From: Flavobacterium aquariorum
GTDB taxonomy: Bacteria; Bacteroidota; Bacteroidia; Flavobacteriales; Flavobacteriaceae
Assembly: GCF_003254745.1 (NCBI RefSeq)
Contig: NZ_QKXH01000015.1
Span: forward strand, 1-64,000
DNA length: 64,000 nt
Direction: 5' to 3'
Below the pieces are notes generated by a model that saw nothing but the letters and a program-made list of their open reading frames with translations, searched no databases and was not told the DNA's origin. This document shows positions 32,339 through 41,473 of the stretch, piece after piece. The translations under genes were made by a program, and so were the position numbers. The stretch's first letter is position 1. Each line of letters opens with the position of its first letter.

Positions 32339-33139
32339 ATGAGAAAGAGAGTTTTTTTTTCGTTAGCAATGTTAATTTTAACATTCCTCCTAAGCGTGAA
32401 TATCCATGCTCAAGATCCCCCCAAACCTGTATTTATTACGATGACAACCCTACACAGAAATTTAAATACTGACGGTAAAGACTGGAAGGCAACGGAACAA
32501 GAGTACTTTGACAAAGTAACGAGCAAAAATGATTTAATAATTGGTTCTGAAATTCTTACTCATTATTACACTGACAACAGCTCTGACGTTATTTTGGTAA
32601 ATGTTTTCAAAACCTGGGATGATATTGAAAAAGCTGGTGCCCTCTCCGATGAGCTTGCCAAAAAAGCTTGGCCCGATGAAAAAGCCAGAACCGCTTTTTT
32701 CGACAAACAAAATAGCTATTATACTCCGCAACACTCTGACGAAATCTACTCCTCCATTGAAACGATTGGCCAAAAAGAATTCAAACCTTCCACAAAAGAG
32801 CCAATGATTGTTTACATCCGAAAATCTCAAATGTCAATGACCGGAAAAGGAAAAGGAATGAAGGAATACAATGAGAAAATTACTTTGAAAGACCCCTACA
32901 TAAAAGGGTATTATCCTTTCCGCCACGCCTGGGGATCGGACAGCAGGGATTTCATGGAAGCCTACTTTTATGATTCTTTTGGCGATATAGAAAAATCAAA
33001 CCTAAAGCAAGATGAATTAGCAAAAGCTGCTTGGCCGAAAGAAGCCGACAGCAAAGCTTTTTTTGATCAATTAAAATTAGCTTTCACGGGGATTCACGGG
33101 GATTTTATCTACCACAATTTACCAGGAGTTTCTAAATAA
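32339..33139 (+). CDS. Secreted protein with two related repeats
   Basis: I do not recognise the family of this 266-residue protein. It has a signal peptide (1-24, ending NIHAQ). The mature part is an internal duplication: DDIEKAGALSDELAKKAWP with FFDKQ in the first half and GDIEKSNLKQDELAKAAWP with FFDQL in the second. This fits two ferredoxin-like (dimeric alpha/beta barrel) domains. It stands alone between folC and the convergent mla genes, with a strong terminator. Function unknown. Confidence 0.75.
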   Translation: MRKRVFFSLAMLILTFLLSVNIHAQDPPKPVFITMTTLHRNLNTDGKDWKATEQEYFDKVTSKNDLIIGSEILTHYYTDNSSDVILVNVFKTWDDIEKAGALSDELAKKAWPDEKARTAFFDKQNSYYTPQHSDEIYSSIETIGQKEFKPSTKEPMIVYIRKSQMSMTGKGKGMKEYNEKITLKDPYIKGYYPFRHAWGSDSRDFMEAYFYDSFGDIEKSNLKQDELAKAAWPKEADSKAFFDQLKLAFTGIHGDFIYHNLPGVSK

Positions 33140-33145
33140 AAAAGA

Positions 33146-33196
33146 ACAGTACAAACTGCACTAACAATATCATAAAGTGCAATTTGTACTGTTTTT
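33146..33196. terminator. Long-stem intrinsic terminator
   Basis: ACAGTACAAA-C-TGCACT pairs with AGTGCA-A-TTTGTACTGT (16 pairs, one mismatch) and is followed by T5. It lies between the secreted duplicated protein and the convergent MCE gene. Confidence 0.9.
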
Positions 33197-33240
33197 GTTT
33201 TACAAATTAAAATGTCCTTTTATCATTAATAGAGATAGCC

Positions 33241-34218
33241 TTATTTTTGAGACGCTGCTTTTTTAGCCTCTTTATCTTTATCCTTGAAATAACCCCTTAA
33301 CAAAAAACTACTTTGGGCTGCCTTTAGATCTTCATCTAATTTTTCGGAGCTGCTTTCCAAATTCTCTATTGTTTTTTTCAAACTGGCCCCTGATTCTTTA
33401 TCATGCAATAAAACCCCAATAGCCGAGTTGGGATCAACACTGGCTTCTTTGAGATTTTCCATAAACACATTGGCTGTTTCAGTCATTTTTTCCAATTCTG
33501 AAACCGATTTTTTAATCGAACTAAAAACAATCGTATCGGTAACCAAATCATTAGCAAGCGATCCTTTTTTGTTCAATTTTGCGCTATATTCATTAAGAGA
33601 TACAATTAATTTATCTGCTTTTGCAGAAGCGTTATTAAGCGACAAGGCCACTGAATTTATATTGTCATACAAAACATTGTCATTCAGTAATTTTCCAATA
33701 GTTCCTTCATTTGTTGTCAACTTATGACTTATTTTTTTAAAATCAGTAGTTATCGCCAGAAGGTTTTCATTATTTTTCTGCAAAGTATTCATCATATTCT
33801 CGGTGGAATACGTACTCCCAACCTGCAAAGTATCACCATCATTGACTGATTGAGAATTCTCGGTTCCTCCATAGATTATTACGACTTTGTTTCCTATAAG
33901 TCCGTCAGTTCCTATTTTGGTTTTAGCATCTTTTACTATAAACTGTTGTGCTGTGTTTTCGATATCCAAAGTTACCCAAACATTTCTGTCATTACTGATT
34001 CTAATACTCCTTACTTTCCCGATTTTTACTCCTGAAAGCCAAACATTGGCTCCTGTCTGCAATCCATTTACTTCATCAAAAACAGAAACCAATTGCATTT
34101 TTTTCTTGAAAGTTTCGTGAAGATTTCCAACCATAAGAATACCTCCAAATAAAAATATCATGCCTATAAAAATAAATAGACCTACATACAGGGGACGTTT
34201 ATTCGATGATTCATTCAT
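33241..34218 (-). CDS. mlaD: MCE-domain lipid-binding protein MlaD
   Basis: This 325-residue protein has one N-terminal membrane helix (8-30) and an MCE domain at about 38-115 (VFDEVNGLQTGANVWLSGVKIGKV, then GTDGLIGNKVVIIYGG). A long helical C-terminal part (150-325) ends in a charged tail. It forms the periplasmic lipid-binding ring of the Mla phospholipid transporter. It is last in the mlaE-mlaF-mlaD operon with a 3-bp gap. It is much longer than the E. coli protein (about 180 residues), as is usual in this phylum. Confidence 0.92.
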   Translation of the reverse strand: MNESSNKRPLYVGLFIFIGMIFLFGGILMVGNLHETFKKKMQLVSVFDEVNGLQTGANVWLSGVKIGKVRSIRISNDRNVWVTLDIENTAQQFIVKDAKTKIGTDGLIGNKVVIIYGGTENSQSVNDGDTLQVGSTYSTENMMNTLQKNNENLLAITTDFKKISHKLTTNEGTIGKLLNDNVLYDNINSVALSLNNASAKADKLIVSLNEYSAKLNKKGSLANDLVTDTIVFSSIKKSVSELEKMTETANVFMENLKEASVDPNSAIGVLLHDKESGASLKKTIENLESSSEKLDEDLKAAQSSFLLRGYFKDKDKEAKKAASQK

Positions 34219-34221
34219 GAT

Positions 34222-34998
34222 TTAAAGTGTAAAATTATAGGAGAAAAATTTTTTAATCTGTTCCTCGTCGGTTGCAAAAACCTCATCGAATGTTCCAATT
34301 TTCAAAAATGCCCCATCAATTAACATAGCGATGCGTTCACAAGTGTTTTTTGCACAAGTGAGATCATGCGTTATAATAATAGAACTTGTTTTGTATTGCT
34401 GCTGAACCTCAACTATAAGTGCATTAATTTCAGCACAAGTTACAGGGTCCAAACCTGCAGTGGGCTCATCATATAGCATTATTTCAGGTTTCATTATTAA
34501 CGTTCGGGCAATACCCAATCTCTTTCGCTGTCCGCCGGAAAGCTCTTCGGGATCACTTTCAATTTTATCAATAAGCCCTACCGCATCAAGTGCTTCCTCT
34601 ACAGCATCATTTACTTGTTTTTTACTAAGATGTTTTACATTCATGGTCAAGGGAAACGACAAATTATCATACACACTCATTCCATCATACAAAGCACTGC
34701 TTTGAAATGAAAACCCCATACGCAACCGCAATTCATCCAATTGTTTGGGTTTTAATTGATTCAGTTGTTTTCCCAACATAGTCACATTTCCTTTGTCTGG
34801 CTTTAATAAACCAGCCAAGATTTTTATTAAAACCGATTTACCGGAACCTGATCTTCCCAATACCGCTAAATTTTCACCTTTTTGAAGCATTAAATCAACT
34901 CCTTTCAAAACCTCAAGTTCACCGAAAGATTTATACAATCCCTCAATTTTTATGACCACATCTTCTGTATTGGCAAATTGAATCTTCTCTTTTTCCAT
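34222..34998 (-). CDS. mlaF: MlaF ABC transporter ATP-binding protein
   Basis: This 258-residue ATPase drives the Mla phospholipid transporter. It has Walker A GRSGSGKS (48-55), signature LSGGQRKR (153-160) and Walker B plus D-loop LYDEPTAGLDP (175-185). It lies between the permease gene (2-bp gap) and mlaD (3-bp gap). It is clearly different from the other MlaF-type protein at 9.9-10.6 kb, whose D-loop is DEPNSGLDP. Confidence 0.94.
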   Translation of the reverse strand: MEKEKIQFANTEDVVIKIEGLYKSFGELEVLKGVDLMLQKGENLAVLGRSGSGKSVLIKILAGLLKPDKGNVTMLGKQLNQLKPKQLDELRLRMGFSFQSSALYDGMSVYDNLSFPLTMNVKHLSKKQVNDAVEEALDAVGLIDKIESDPEELSGGQRKRLGIARTLIMKPEIMLYDEPTAGLDPVTCAEINALIVEVQQQYKTSSIIITHDLTCAKNTCERIAMLIDGAFLKIGTFDEVFATDEEQIKKFFSYNFTL

Positions 34999-35000
34999 AA

Positions 35001-35795
35001 TTAAAAATATCTAATCCAATTAACAATTTGCACTATTATTAACTCTTCAAGAAAGATGAGAAATATGGAAAGTATTACTGCTTGATTGGTTGCCTTTCCA
35101 ACACCCCGAGTCCCATGTGTTGCAAAAAAACCTTTGTAACTACTTACAATTCCTATCGTAAATCCGTAAACCAAGGCTTTTGTAAACGATGAAAAAATAT
35201 CCAAAAAAGAAATATTTGAAAAAGCATTATGATAAAACACTTGCAAGCTTGTTGCTTCTTCGCTCGAGACATTATAGTACGACCCTATCAATCCTATAAA
35301 ACTGCAATAAAATGAAAGTATTGGAATTGAGATAGATGTAGCCACAACCCTGCTTACGACTAGATATTTAAAAGGATTAATAGCGGAGACTTCCATTGCA
35401 TCAATTTGCTCGGTCACTTTCATGGATCCCAGTTCGGCGCTGATGCTGGAGCCTACTTTCCCGGCACAAATTAGCGAGGTCACCAAAGGTCCCAGAGCCC
35501 TAATAATAGCAATCCCCATTAAAGAAGGCAGCCAAGACACCGCCCCAAAACTTTCCAAAGAGGGTCGAGATTGTTTGGTAAAAACGACTCCAATGATAAA
35601 GCCTGTCAGGGTTATTAACGAAAGTGATTTTAATCCTATCTCAAAGCACTGATTGATAATTTCCCGAAAATGAAAAGGGGATCTAAAAGCTTCTTTAAAA
35701 AAACGAAGAGTAAACTGATAACCATTATAAACACCCTCAAAATATGAATCTATTCCCTTTGAAAACAAATATTTATTAGTGCCTAAATTATTCAT
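35001..35795 (-). CDS. mlaE: MlaE ABC transporter permease
   Basis: This 264-residue permease has about five helices and the MlaE consensus (IRALGPLVTSLICAGKVGSS, then GSMKVTEQIDAMEV). It opens the complete mlaE-mlaF-mlaD operon. A polar N-terminus of about 45 residues precedes the first helix. No promoter box was recognised in the 230-bp upstream gap, which mainly holds the terminator of the next gene. Confidence 0.93.
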   Translation of the reverse strand: MNNLGTNKYLFSKGIDSYFEGVYNGYQFTLRFFKEAFRSPFHFREIINQCFEIGLKSLSLITLTGFIIGVVFTKQSRPSLESFGAVSWLPSLMGIAIIRALGPLVTSLICAGKVGSSISAELGSMKVTEQIDAMEVSAINPFKYLVVSRVVATSISIPILSFYCSFIGLIGSYYNVSSEEATSLQVFYHNAFSNISFLDIFSSFTKALVYGFTIGIVSSYKGFFATHGTRGVGKATNQAVILSIFLIFLEELIIVQIVNWIRYF

Positions 35796-35949
35796 TTTTT
35801 TATTTTACATTAAATTCCCAGTTTGCTGTTTTCTTTGTTTATCCAATTACCACATTATTTACTGATTCAAACAATAAAGAAACCTTTATAAATTTACAAA
35901 AAAAGCCACACAATTCGAATCCTTTCCAAGTAATTTACTTTTAAGAAAC

Positions 35950-36000
35950 AAAAAACGGATATAAAAAGACATGATGAATGTTTTTTTATATCCGTTTTTT
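35950..36000. terminator. Intrinsic terminator after AsmA-like gene
   Basis: AAAAACGGATATAAAAA pairs with TTTTTATATCCGTTTTT. The T-rich flank on either strand fits termination, mainly of the minus-strand AsmA-like gene ending at 36027. Confidence 0.85.
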
Positions 36001-36026
36001 AGCTGACAAGCTAATCCCGTCTTACT

Positions 36027-38783
36027 TTACTCTTCCGTATCTTGGGTTTCCTCTATTTCGTCTCCTTTTCTACCCATTTTTACTTTGGGATTATCCTTTG
36101 TTCCTGTAACGGTAAGTGGAATTCCAATAATTCCTAATGGCGGCAATCCCAATCTCATTTTGATATTTAATTTACCGTCCAAACTTGACGTTCCTTCAAT
36201 TCTTGGTCGGAAACCGGCAAATTTAAATTTGAATCGTTCAATAGTAATAATGTTATTTTTTACTGTGGTTTTGATATCGACTTTGGACAATTCAGGATTT
36301 TTAATGGCTTCGTGATCTGTGGTTGCACTCACGGCATTAAACATTTTCATCCCTTTTACTTTTACATCTTTTATGGACAGTACTCCTCCGCCTATTAACG
36401 AAGGATAGACAGGCATCATTTGTTGATTCAGTCTTCCTTTTATTTTGTAATCCAAAGAGACAATTCCCTCTGCGTTTTCGGCGGCACTGGCCATTTCTTT
36501 GAACATTTTCACCTCTTTGTAGGCCCTTTTTATATCAAAATCGGTGGCTTTTATTTCATATTCAAAGACCGCTTTTTTGGGAGTTATCCCTTGATAAGCT
36601 GCATTCATTGTAACATTACAGCCAATTAAATTGAATCCAGTATTCTGCATCAGCATTTTTCCGTTTTTCATTTTCACTGCGCCTTTGCCGTCTTGCAGCA
36701 TAAGTCCCTGATAATTTATTTTGTGCGCTGTGGCATAAAATTGCAAATCCAAATTTGATGGAATCAAGATTACTCCTGTCTCTTGAGCCGTAGGTTGTGG
36801 AATACTATTCGGAGCAGCAGTTGTTGTAGTAACTGGAGCTGTCGATGTACTGGACATAAACTCATCAACATTGATGTATTTAGAATTCAAAGCAAACGAC
36901 CCTCTTAAAACTCCGTTTTTGGACGAAATGAAATTAAACACATTCTGCAAATAACCGTTCAGTTTAAAATCGGATTGCCCATAGGAAGCCAAAAAGGTAT
37001 TAAAAGACATTTTATCCTGATTGAATCTGAATATTCCTTCTTTAATCAATAATGATTTGGGCAAATACTCTGTAACGACATTTATGTTTCGAAGCTCAAG
37101 AGTTCCCTTGTTATGCAATTTGGCATAGTTCCCTTTTTCGGCATCGCTTTGAGTTCCTTTCAATTCTAAATCAGCTTTTATCGAACCATCAACATCCAAT
37201 CCTTTTTGAGAAAACACCTTGTAAATTTTACTGATATTCAAAGTTCCTTTTGCCTTAATATCATAGTTCAAATCATCAAAATTTTTCAAATCGGCTTCTA
37301 CCAAAAAAGGTTCCCCTTCAAAAGTAAAACTAGCAGGTTTCAACTCTACTGATAGACCATCATAAGTCCCCTTTTGATTGTTTATTTTCGAAACAATATT
37401 GATATCTTTTATCGGATTTGGATAATATTGAGTTTTAATATATCCGTTTTTTAAATTCAAAGCTCCATTCGCATTTGGAAAAAGTCTCTTTATCTGATCA
37501 TATTTCCCATTGGCTTTCAGATCTCCAACTAACATTCCTTTTAATTCTAAATCAGGTATTCCAAGAGCTCTATTTAATTTCTCCAAATCGATTTGGGATT
37601 TCAAAACTAAATCAATGTCTGGGGTAGACATTCCATTCACTTTCAATTGGCTCTTAAGATAATTTTTTTCAATATTTAAAGATACATTTTTGGCCTCCAG
37701 CATTAAAAGTTCAGGATTCAAAGAGGGCACTTTGGTAGCAACATCCATATTGAAATTAGAAACCGGAAAAGCACTCTTCTTATAATTTACAAATCCGTCT
37801 TTTAATTTAAAATTCAAACTTAAATCGGGTGCTATATTTTGGGATGCAATATACTTTCCTTTAAGGGTAAGCAATAAATCCACACTTCCTTTTAATTCGG
37901 CGTCTTTAAGCCAAGTAATGTATTTTGGTGGGAAAGCGGTAAAAAGTTCATGCAAATTACTTTTGTTGGATTTTATTCTAAAATCCATATTATAGCCATC
38001 CTTTAAAAAATCGAATTTTCCAGTAAAATCAACCAATAATTTATTAATCAACAAGTCATTTTGCTCAAAAACAAAAGACAGCGAATTGGTGTTTATTTTG
38101 GTAATCAAATCCCCATCCACTTTTTTATTCATTAAGTAGGGTTCATTTTCATAGATGACATTTAGCTTTTCGATTTTAGCTTTCGAATGCAAAGCAAAGA
38201 TTGCTTGACTCAAATCTCCATTTCCTAGATAATTAACCCCAAAGGCATCAATATGAACATTAGTAGATTGATCGTCATAAATCAATTTACTGTCCGTAAT
38301 TTCGATCTCTTCTAGTTTAATTCCCGTTTCCGACTCTTCTTTCGGAGCGGTTTCCTTCTCGGCAATGTACACGTTATAATTGGCCTCCCCTTTTTTGTTT
38401 ACTTTTATATTTATCAATGAATGGGAAAGAAAAATTTGGTCAATTTTTATGGTTTTTCCAAAAACAAGACTGCTCAAATTGATACCAAAAGCGACGTCAT
38501 CGGCGGTTATCAATTTTTCATTTTGAAAAGGAGCCGAGCCATTCAGCTTAAAATCAGTAAGAGTAAGGGTTAATGAGGGAAAATGTTTAAAAAAAGAAAG
38601 CGTGCCCTCAGAATAATTCAAATCTCCATTTAATCTTTCATTGGCCGTTTTTTTGACTTGCTCTTTTATCTTATCTGAAAAAATCAAAGGGGCAATAAAC
38701 ATCAGCCCCAATAAAACCACAAGGGTAATGCCTGTATATTTTAAAATCTTAATAAAGATTGACTTATAATTGATTGCTGCCAT
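36027..38783 (-). CDS. AsmA-like large envelope protein
   Basis: This 918-residue protein has one N-terminal membrane helix (about 11-33, ILKYTGITLVVLLGLMFIAP). The rest is a very long periplasmic beta-rich region of the AsmA/DUF3971 type, matching bridge-like lipid-transfer proteins such as YhdP and TamB. It shows repeated blocks like LNLKNGYIKTQYYPNPIKDI and DLELKGTQSDAEKG. The C-terminus is acidic (GDEIEETQDTEE). The ATG at 38783 is chosen over one 36 codons upstream because it directly precedes the membrane helix. The neighbouring mlaEFD genes suggest a shared role in phospholipid traffic, but this is inference. Confidence 0.85.
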   Translation of the reverse strand: MAAINYKSIFIKILKYTGITLVVLLGLMFIAPLIFSDKIKEQVKKTANERLNGDLNYSEGTLSFFKHFPSLTLTLTDFKLNGSAPFQNEKLITADDVAFGINLSSLVFGKTIKIDQIFLSHSLINIKVNKKGEANYNVYIAEKETAPKEESETGIKLEEIEITDSKLIYDDQSTNVHIDAFGVNYLGNGDLSQAIFALHSKAKIEKLNVIYENEPYLMNKKVDGDLITKINTNSLSFVFEQNDLLINKLLVDFTGKFDFLKDGYNMDFRIKSNKSNLHELFTAFPPKYITWLKDAELKGSVDLLLTLKGKYIASQNIAPDLSLNFKLKDGFVNYKKSAFPVSNFNMDVATKVPSLNPELLMLEAKNVSLNIEKNYLKSQLKVNGMSTPDIDLVLKSQIDLEKLNRALGIPDLELKGMLVGDLKANGKYDQIKRLFPNANGALNLKNGYIKTQYYPNPIKDINIVSKINNQKGTYDGLSVELKPASFTFEGEPFLVEADLKNFDDLNYDIKAKGTLNISKIYKVFSQKGLDVDGSIKADLELKGTQSDAEKGNYAKLHNKGTLELRNINVVTEYLPKSLLIKEGIFRFNQDKMSFNTFLASYGQSDFKLNGYLQNVFNFISSKNGVLRGSFALNSKYINVDEFMSSTSTAPVTTTTAAPNSIPQPTAQETGVILIPSNLDLQFYATAHKINYQGLMLQDGKGAVKMKNGKMLMQNTGFNLIGCNVTMNAAYQGITPKKAVFEYEIKATDFDIKRAYKEVKMFKEMASAAENAEGIVSLDYKIKGRLNQQMMPVYPSLIGGGVLSIKDVKVKGMKMFNAVSATTDHEAIKNPELSKVDIKTTVKNNIITIERFKFKFAGFRPRIEGTSSLDGKLNIKMRLGLPPLGIIGIPLTVTGTKDNPKVKMGRKGDEIEETQDTEE

Positions 38784-38900
38784 ATGTGATTGGTAAGAAT
38801 TAAAAAATAAATTGATTTTTGAGCAAAAATATTTGGCGTTTTTGGAAACATAGTCCCGCACACGAGGCTGAAAGCCGAACTGGCGAAGCAATCCGTTGTA

Positions 38901-38933
38901 ATCTTTCTATTTTTAAAGAAAAATAGAAAGGAT
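38901..38933. repeat. Hairpin upstream of the AsmA-like gene
   Basis: ATCTTTCTATTTTT and AAAAATAGAAAG form a 12-bp stem. It lies in the 262-bp gap between miaE and the AsmA-like gene. It could terminate either minus-strand miaE or read-through transcripts. Confidence 0.65.
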
Positions 38934-39045
38934 TTCCACTTCTACCGGAGCTAAAAGTTAACATTCTTCTTTTGTGCCATCATTCAAAAAAAGAAAAATA
39001 ACAATAATTGAACACAAGTACAAAATGTATCGTCCAAAGGCTATT

Positions 39046-39627
39046 TTATCCGTGCACGGTTTCGTTTTTACCGTAATTTACAATAATCGAGGTTTCAAAC
39101 TCAATCCATTCTTGCCAACGTTTATCAACATCAAAATTGTCCACATATTTTCTGGCAAAACCAAGAAAAGTGGTATAATGTCCCGCTTCCGAAATCATAA
39201 GATCCCTATAAAACTTGGCCAATTCTGGATCTTTTATATTCTCAGACAACACTTTGAAACGCTCGCAACTTCTGGCTTCAATCATAGCCGAAAACAACAA
39301 TCGATCTACCAAAGCATCTTTGCGGCTACCATCTTTTTTCATAAATTTGAAAAGCTCATTCACATAATGATCTTTTCGTTCCCTACCCAATGTCAATCCT
39401 CTGCTTTTTATTAAATTATGCACCAATTGTAGGTGATCCAATTCTTCTTTGGCAATAATCAATAATTCCGTTACCAATTCTTCCAATTCTGAATTGTAAG
39501 TAATCAAACTAATCGCATTTGAAGCCGCTTTTTGTTCACACCAAGCATGATCGGTCAATATTTCTTCAATATTGGTTTCTACTATATTTACCCAACGTGG
39601 GTCGGTAACTAATTTTAAGCCAAGCAT
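39046..39627 (-). CDS. miaE: tRNA-(ms2io6A)-hydroxylase
   Basis: This 193-residue ferritin-like diiron oxygenase hydroxylates 2-methylthio-isopentenyl-adenosine in tRNAs. Metal ligands in the expected order are Glu31 (AWCEQKA), Glu61/62 and His65 (EELDH), Glu117 (EARSCERF) and EAGH (147-150). The length is normal. It is monocistronic, with a -7 box TAATTTTG on the minus strand (39649-39656). Confidence 0.92.
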   Translation of the reverse strand: MLGLKLVTDPRWVNIVETNIEEILTDHAWCEQKAASNAISLITYNSELEELVTELLIIAKEELDHLQLVHNLIKSRGLTLGRERKDHYVNELFKFMKKDGSRKDALVDRLLFSAMIEARSCERFKVLSENIKDPELAKFYRDLMISEAGHYTTFLGFARKYVDNFDVDKRWQEWIEFETSIIVNYGKNETVHG

Positions 39628-39648
39628 AGCAAGTGATTTTTAATCCTA

Positions 39649-39656
39649 CAAAATTA
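39649..39656 (-). promoter_or_regulatory. Promoter -7 box TAATTTTG for miaE
   Basis: This is an exact TAnnTTTG on the minus strand, 22 bp upstream of the miaE ATG. No TTTG at the usual distance was found. Confidence 0.45.
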
Positions 39657-39737
39657 GTCTTTTCCTCTTGATTTCCATTTAAAATAATGCTTTAACCATC
39701 TAAATTGTATTATTTTGCACCATTATCTCTAATTATC

Positions 39738-40988
39738 ATGAACCAAATTCAAATGCTTTTAGTCATTGGTTTCGTATGGCCTGAACCCAATTCTTCTGCT
39801 GCAGGCGGCCGAATGTTGCAGTTGATTGCTCAATTTCAGCAACAAGGCTATGCTATTACATTTGCCAGTCCGGCTATGGACAGTGATTACATGGTTGATT
39901 TGGCTTCATTGAATGTGGACAAAAAATCAATTGCCTTAAATTGTTCTAGCTTTGATACTTTTGTCAAAGAACTAAATCCTACTGCTGTTTTATTTGACCG
40001 ATTTATGATTGAAGAGCAATTTGGGTGGCGTGTTGCCGAAAACTGCCCTGATGCTTTACGGATATTGGACACCGAAGACTTGCATTGTCTGCGATTGGCT
40101 AGACAAAAGGCTTTCAAAACCCACCGCGATTTCATAACTGCCGACACTTTAAAGGAAGAAGTCGCCAAAAGAGAAATCGCCAGTATTTTGAGATGCGACC
40201 TGTCCCTAATGATTTCTGAATTTGAAATGGATTTACTGAAAACGACTTTTAAAATAGACGAAAAACTGCTGTATTATTTGCCTTTTTTGTTAGACCCGAT
40301 TTCAGAAAAAACTTTTGAAAAACTTCCTTCTTTTGAGGAAAGGACTGACTTTATTTTTATAGGCAACTTTCTTCATGAACCCAATTGGAATGCCGTTCAA
40401 TACCTGAAAGAAACCATTTGGCCTTTGCTAAGAAAGCAGTTGCCAGGTACCAATCTTCATATTTACGGAGCTTATCCTTCCCAAAAAGTGATGCAACTGC
40501 ATCAGCCAAAAGAAGGTTTCCATATCAAAGGACGTGCGATTGATGCAAACGAAGTAGTGCAAAACGCAAGAATCGTTTTGGCTCCCCTACGTTTTGGCGC
40601 GGGCATTAAAGGAAAACTGATTGAAGCCATGCAATGCGGAACCCCAAGCATTACGACCACCATAGGCGCCGAATCCATGCAGGGAAATTTGCTCTGGAAC
40701 GGATTTGTAACTGATGATGCAAATAAATTTACGGAGAACGCCGTGCAATTATACCAAGACAAAAAACTTTGGACAGCTGCTCAACAAAACGGAATTGCCA
40801 TTATCAATCAACGCTATTCGAAAGAATTGTTTGAAAATGATTTTGCACTCAAAATCCAATTTTTACGTTCCAACTTATCGCAACACCGTTTGGATAATTT
40901 TTTTGGGGCAATGTTGCAGCACCACACTTTAACCAGTACTAAATACATGTCTCGTTGGATTGAAACCAAAAACAGCAAAAAGGATTAG
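39738..40988 (+). CDS. Glycosyltransferase, GT4-type (GT-B fold)
   Basis: This 416-residue glycosyltransferase has an N-terminal Rossmann half (LLVIGFVWPEPNSSAAGGRML) and a C-terminal nucleotide-sugar half. The latter contains DFIFIGNFLHEPNWNAVQYL and the GT4-type EAMQCGTPSITTTIGAES. The acceptor is unknown; a surface polysaccharide or glycoprotein is likely. ATG 39738 is preferred over 39705, since the upstream codons contain a promoter-like TATTATTTTG region. It is single, divergent from miaE. Confidence 0.85.
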   Translation: MNQIQMLLVIGFVWPEPNSSAAGGRMLQLIAQFQQQGYAITFASPAMDSDYMVDLASLNVDKKSIALNCSSFDTFVKELNPTAVLFDRFMIEEQFGWRVAENCPDALRILDTEDLHCLRLARQKAFKTHRDFITADTLKEEVAKREIASILRCDLSLMISEFEMDLLKTTFKIDEKLLYYLPFLLDPISEKTFEKLPSFEERTDFIFIGNFLHEPNWNAVQYLKETIWPLLRKQLPGTNLHIYGAYPSQKVMQLHQPKEGFHIKGRAIDANEVVQNARIVLAPLRFGAGIKGKLIEAMQCGTPSITTTIGAESMQGNLLWNGFVTDDANKFTENAVQLYQDKKLWTAAQQNGIAIINQRYSKELFENDFALKIQFLRSNLSQHRLDNFFGAMLQHHTLTSTKYMSRWIETKNSKKD

Positions 40989-41206
40989 TCCCTGAATAAA
41001 TGACTCCACAGATTATACTGATTAAATGGATTTTTGGTGATTTCCCCCAACTCAGAATCTTAGCAGCTTAGTATCTTTGCGTCTCGTTTAATCTCCTGAA
41101 TAGAATTAAACTCATTTTTACTACAAATTTTTAGCTTTTTAAAACACTAAATACCAGCAAACTGAATATTTTTATAAAATAAAAAGTAAAAATTCTTTAG
41201 AAATGT

Positions 41207-41237
41207 TTTGCATAAGCGAAAAACTAGCCTATATTTG
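41207..41237 (+). promoter_or_regulatory. Promoter of tRNA-Val
   Basis: TTTG (41207-41210) and TATATTTG (41230-41237) are 19 bp apart, a full match to the Bacteroidota housekeeping promoter. The tRNA begins 38 bp downstream. The remainder of 40989-41206 shows nothing notable. Confidence 0.85.
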
Positions 41238-41275
41238 CACTCGCAATCACAAAATGATAGCAACCTAATAAAATA

Positions 41276-41353
41276 GGGCGATTAGCTCAGCTGGTTCAGA
41301 GCACCTCGTTTACACCGAGGGGGTCGGGGGTTCGAACCCCTCATCGCCCACCA
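41276..41353 (+). tRNA. tRNA-Val (anticodon TAC)
   Basis: It folds into a full cloverleaf. The acceptor GGGCGAT pairs with ATCGCCC. The D-arm is GCTCAGCTGGTTCAGAGC. The anticodon stem CCTCG/CGAGG has loop TTTACAC (TAC reads Val). The T-arm is GGGGGTTCGAACCCCT. The discriminator is A41350 and CCA is encoded. A promoter and a terminator flank it. Confidence 0.97.
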
Positions 41354-41355
41354 AG

Positions 41356-41386
41356 AAACTCCTTAAGAAATTAAGGAGTTTTTTTT
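41356..41386 (+). terminator. Terminator of tRNA-Val
   Basis: AAACTCCTTAA/TTAAGGAGTTT with a 4-nt loop is followed by T8. It is right after the tRNA. Confidence 0.93.
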
Positions 41387-41473
41387 GCTCCATACTTTTT
41401 TAAATTTATAAGAATACAAAAACTAAAGGAAATAAACATAACAAAAAAATTTAAGATCTGTTCAAATATCTTG

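Noticed and set aside
38784..38891. A 36-codon N-terminal extension of the AsmA-like gene.
   Set aside because: The ATG at 38783 directly precedes the membrane anchor; the extension is Arg/Phe/Cys-rich and does not resemble a leader.
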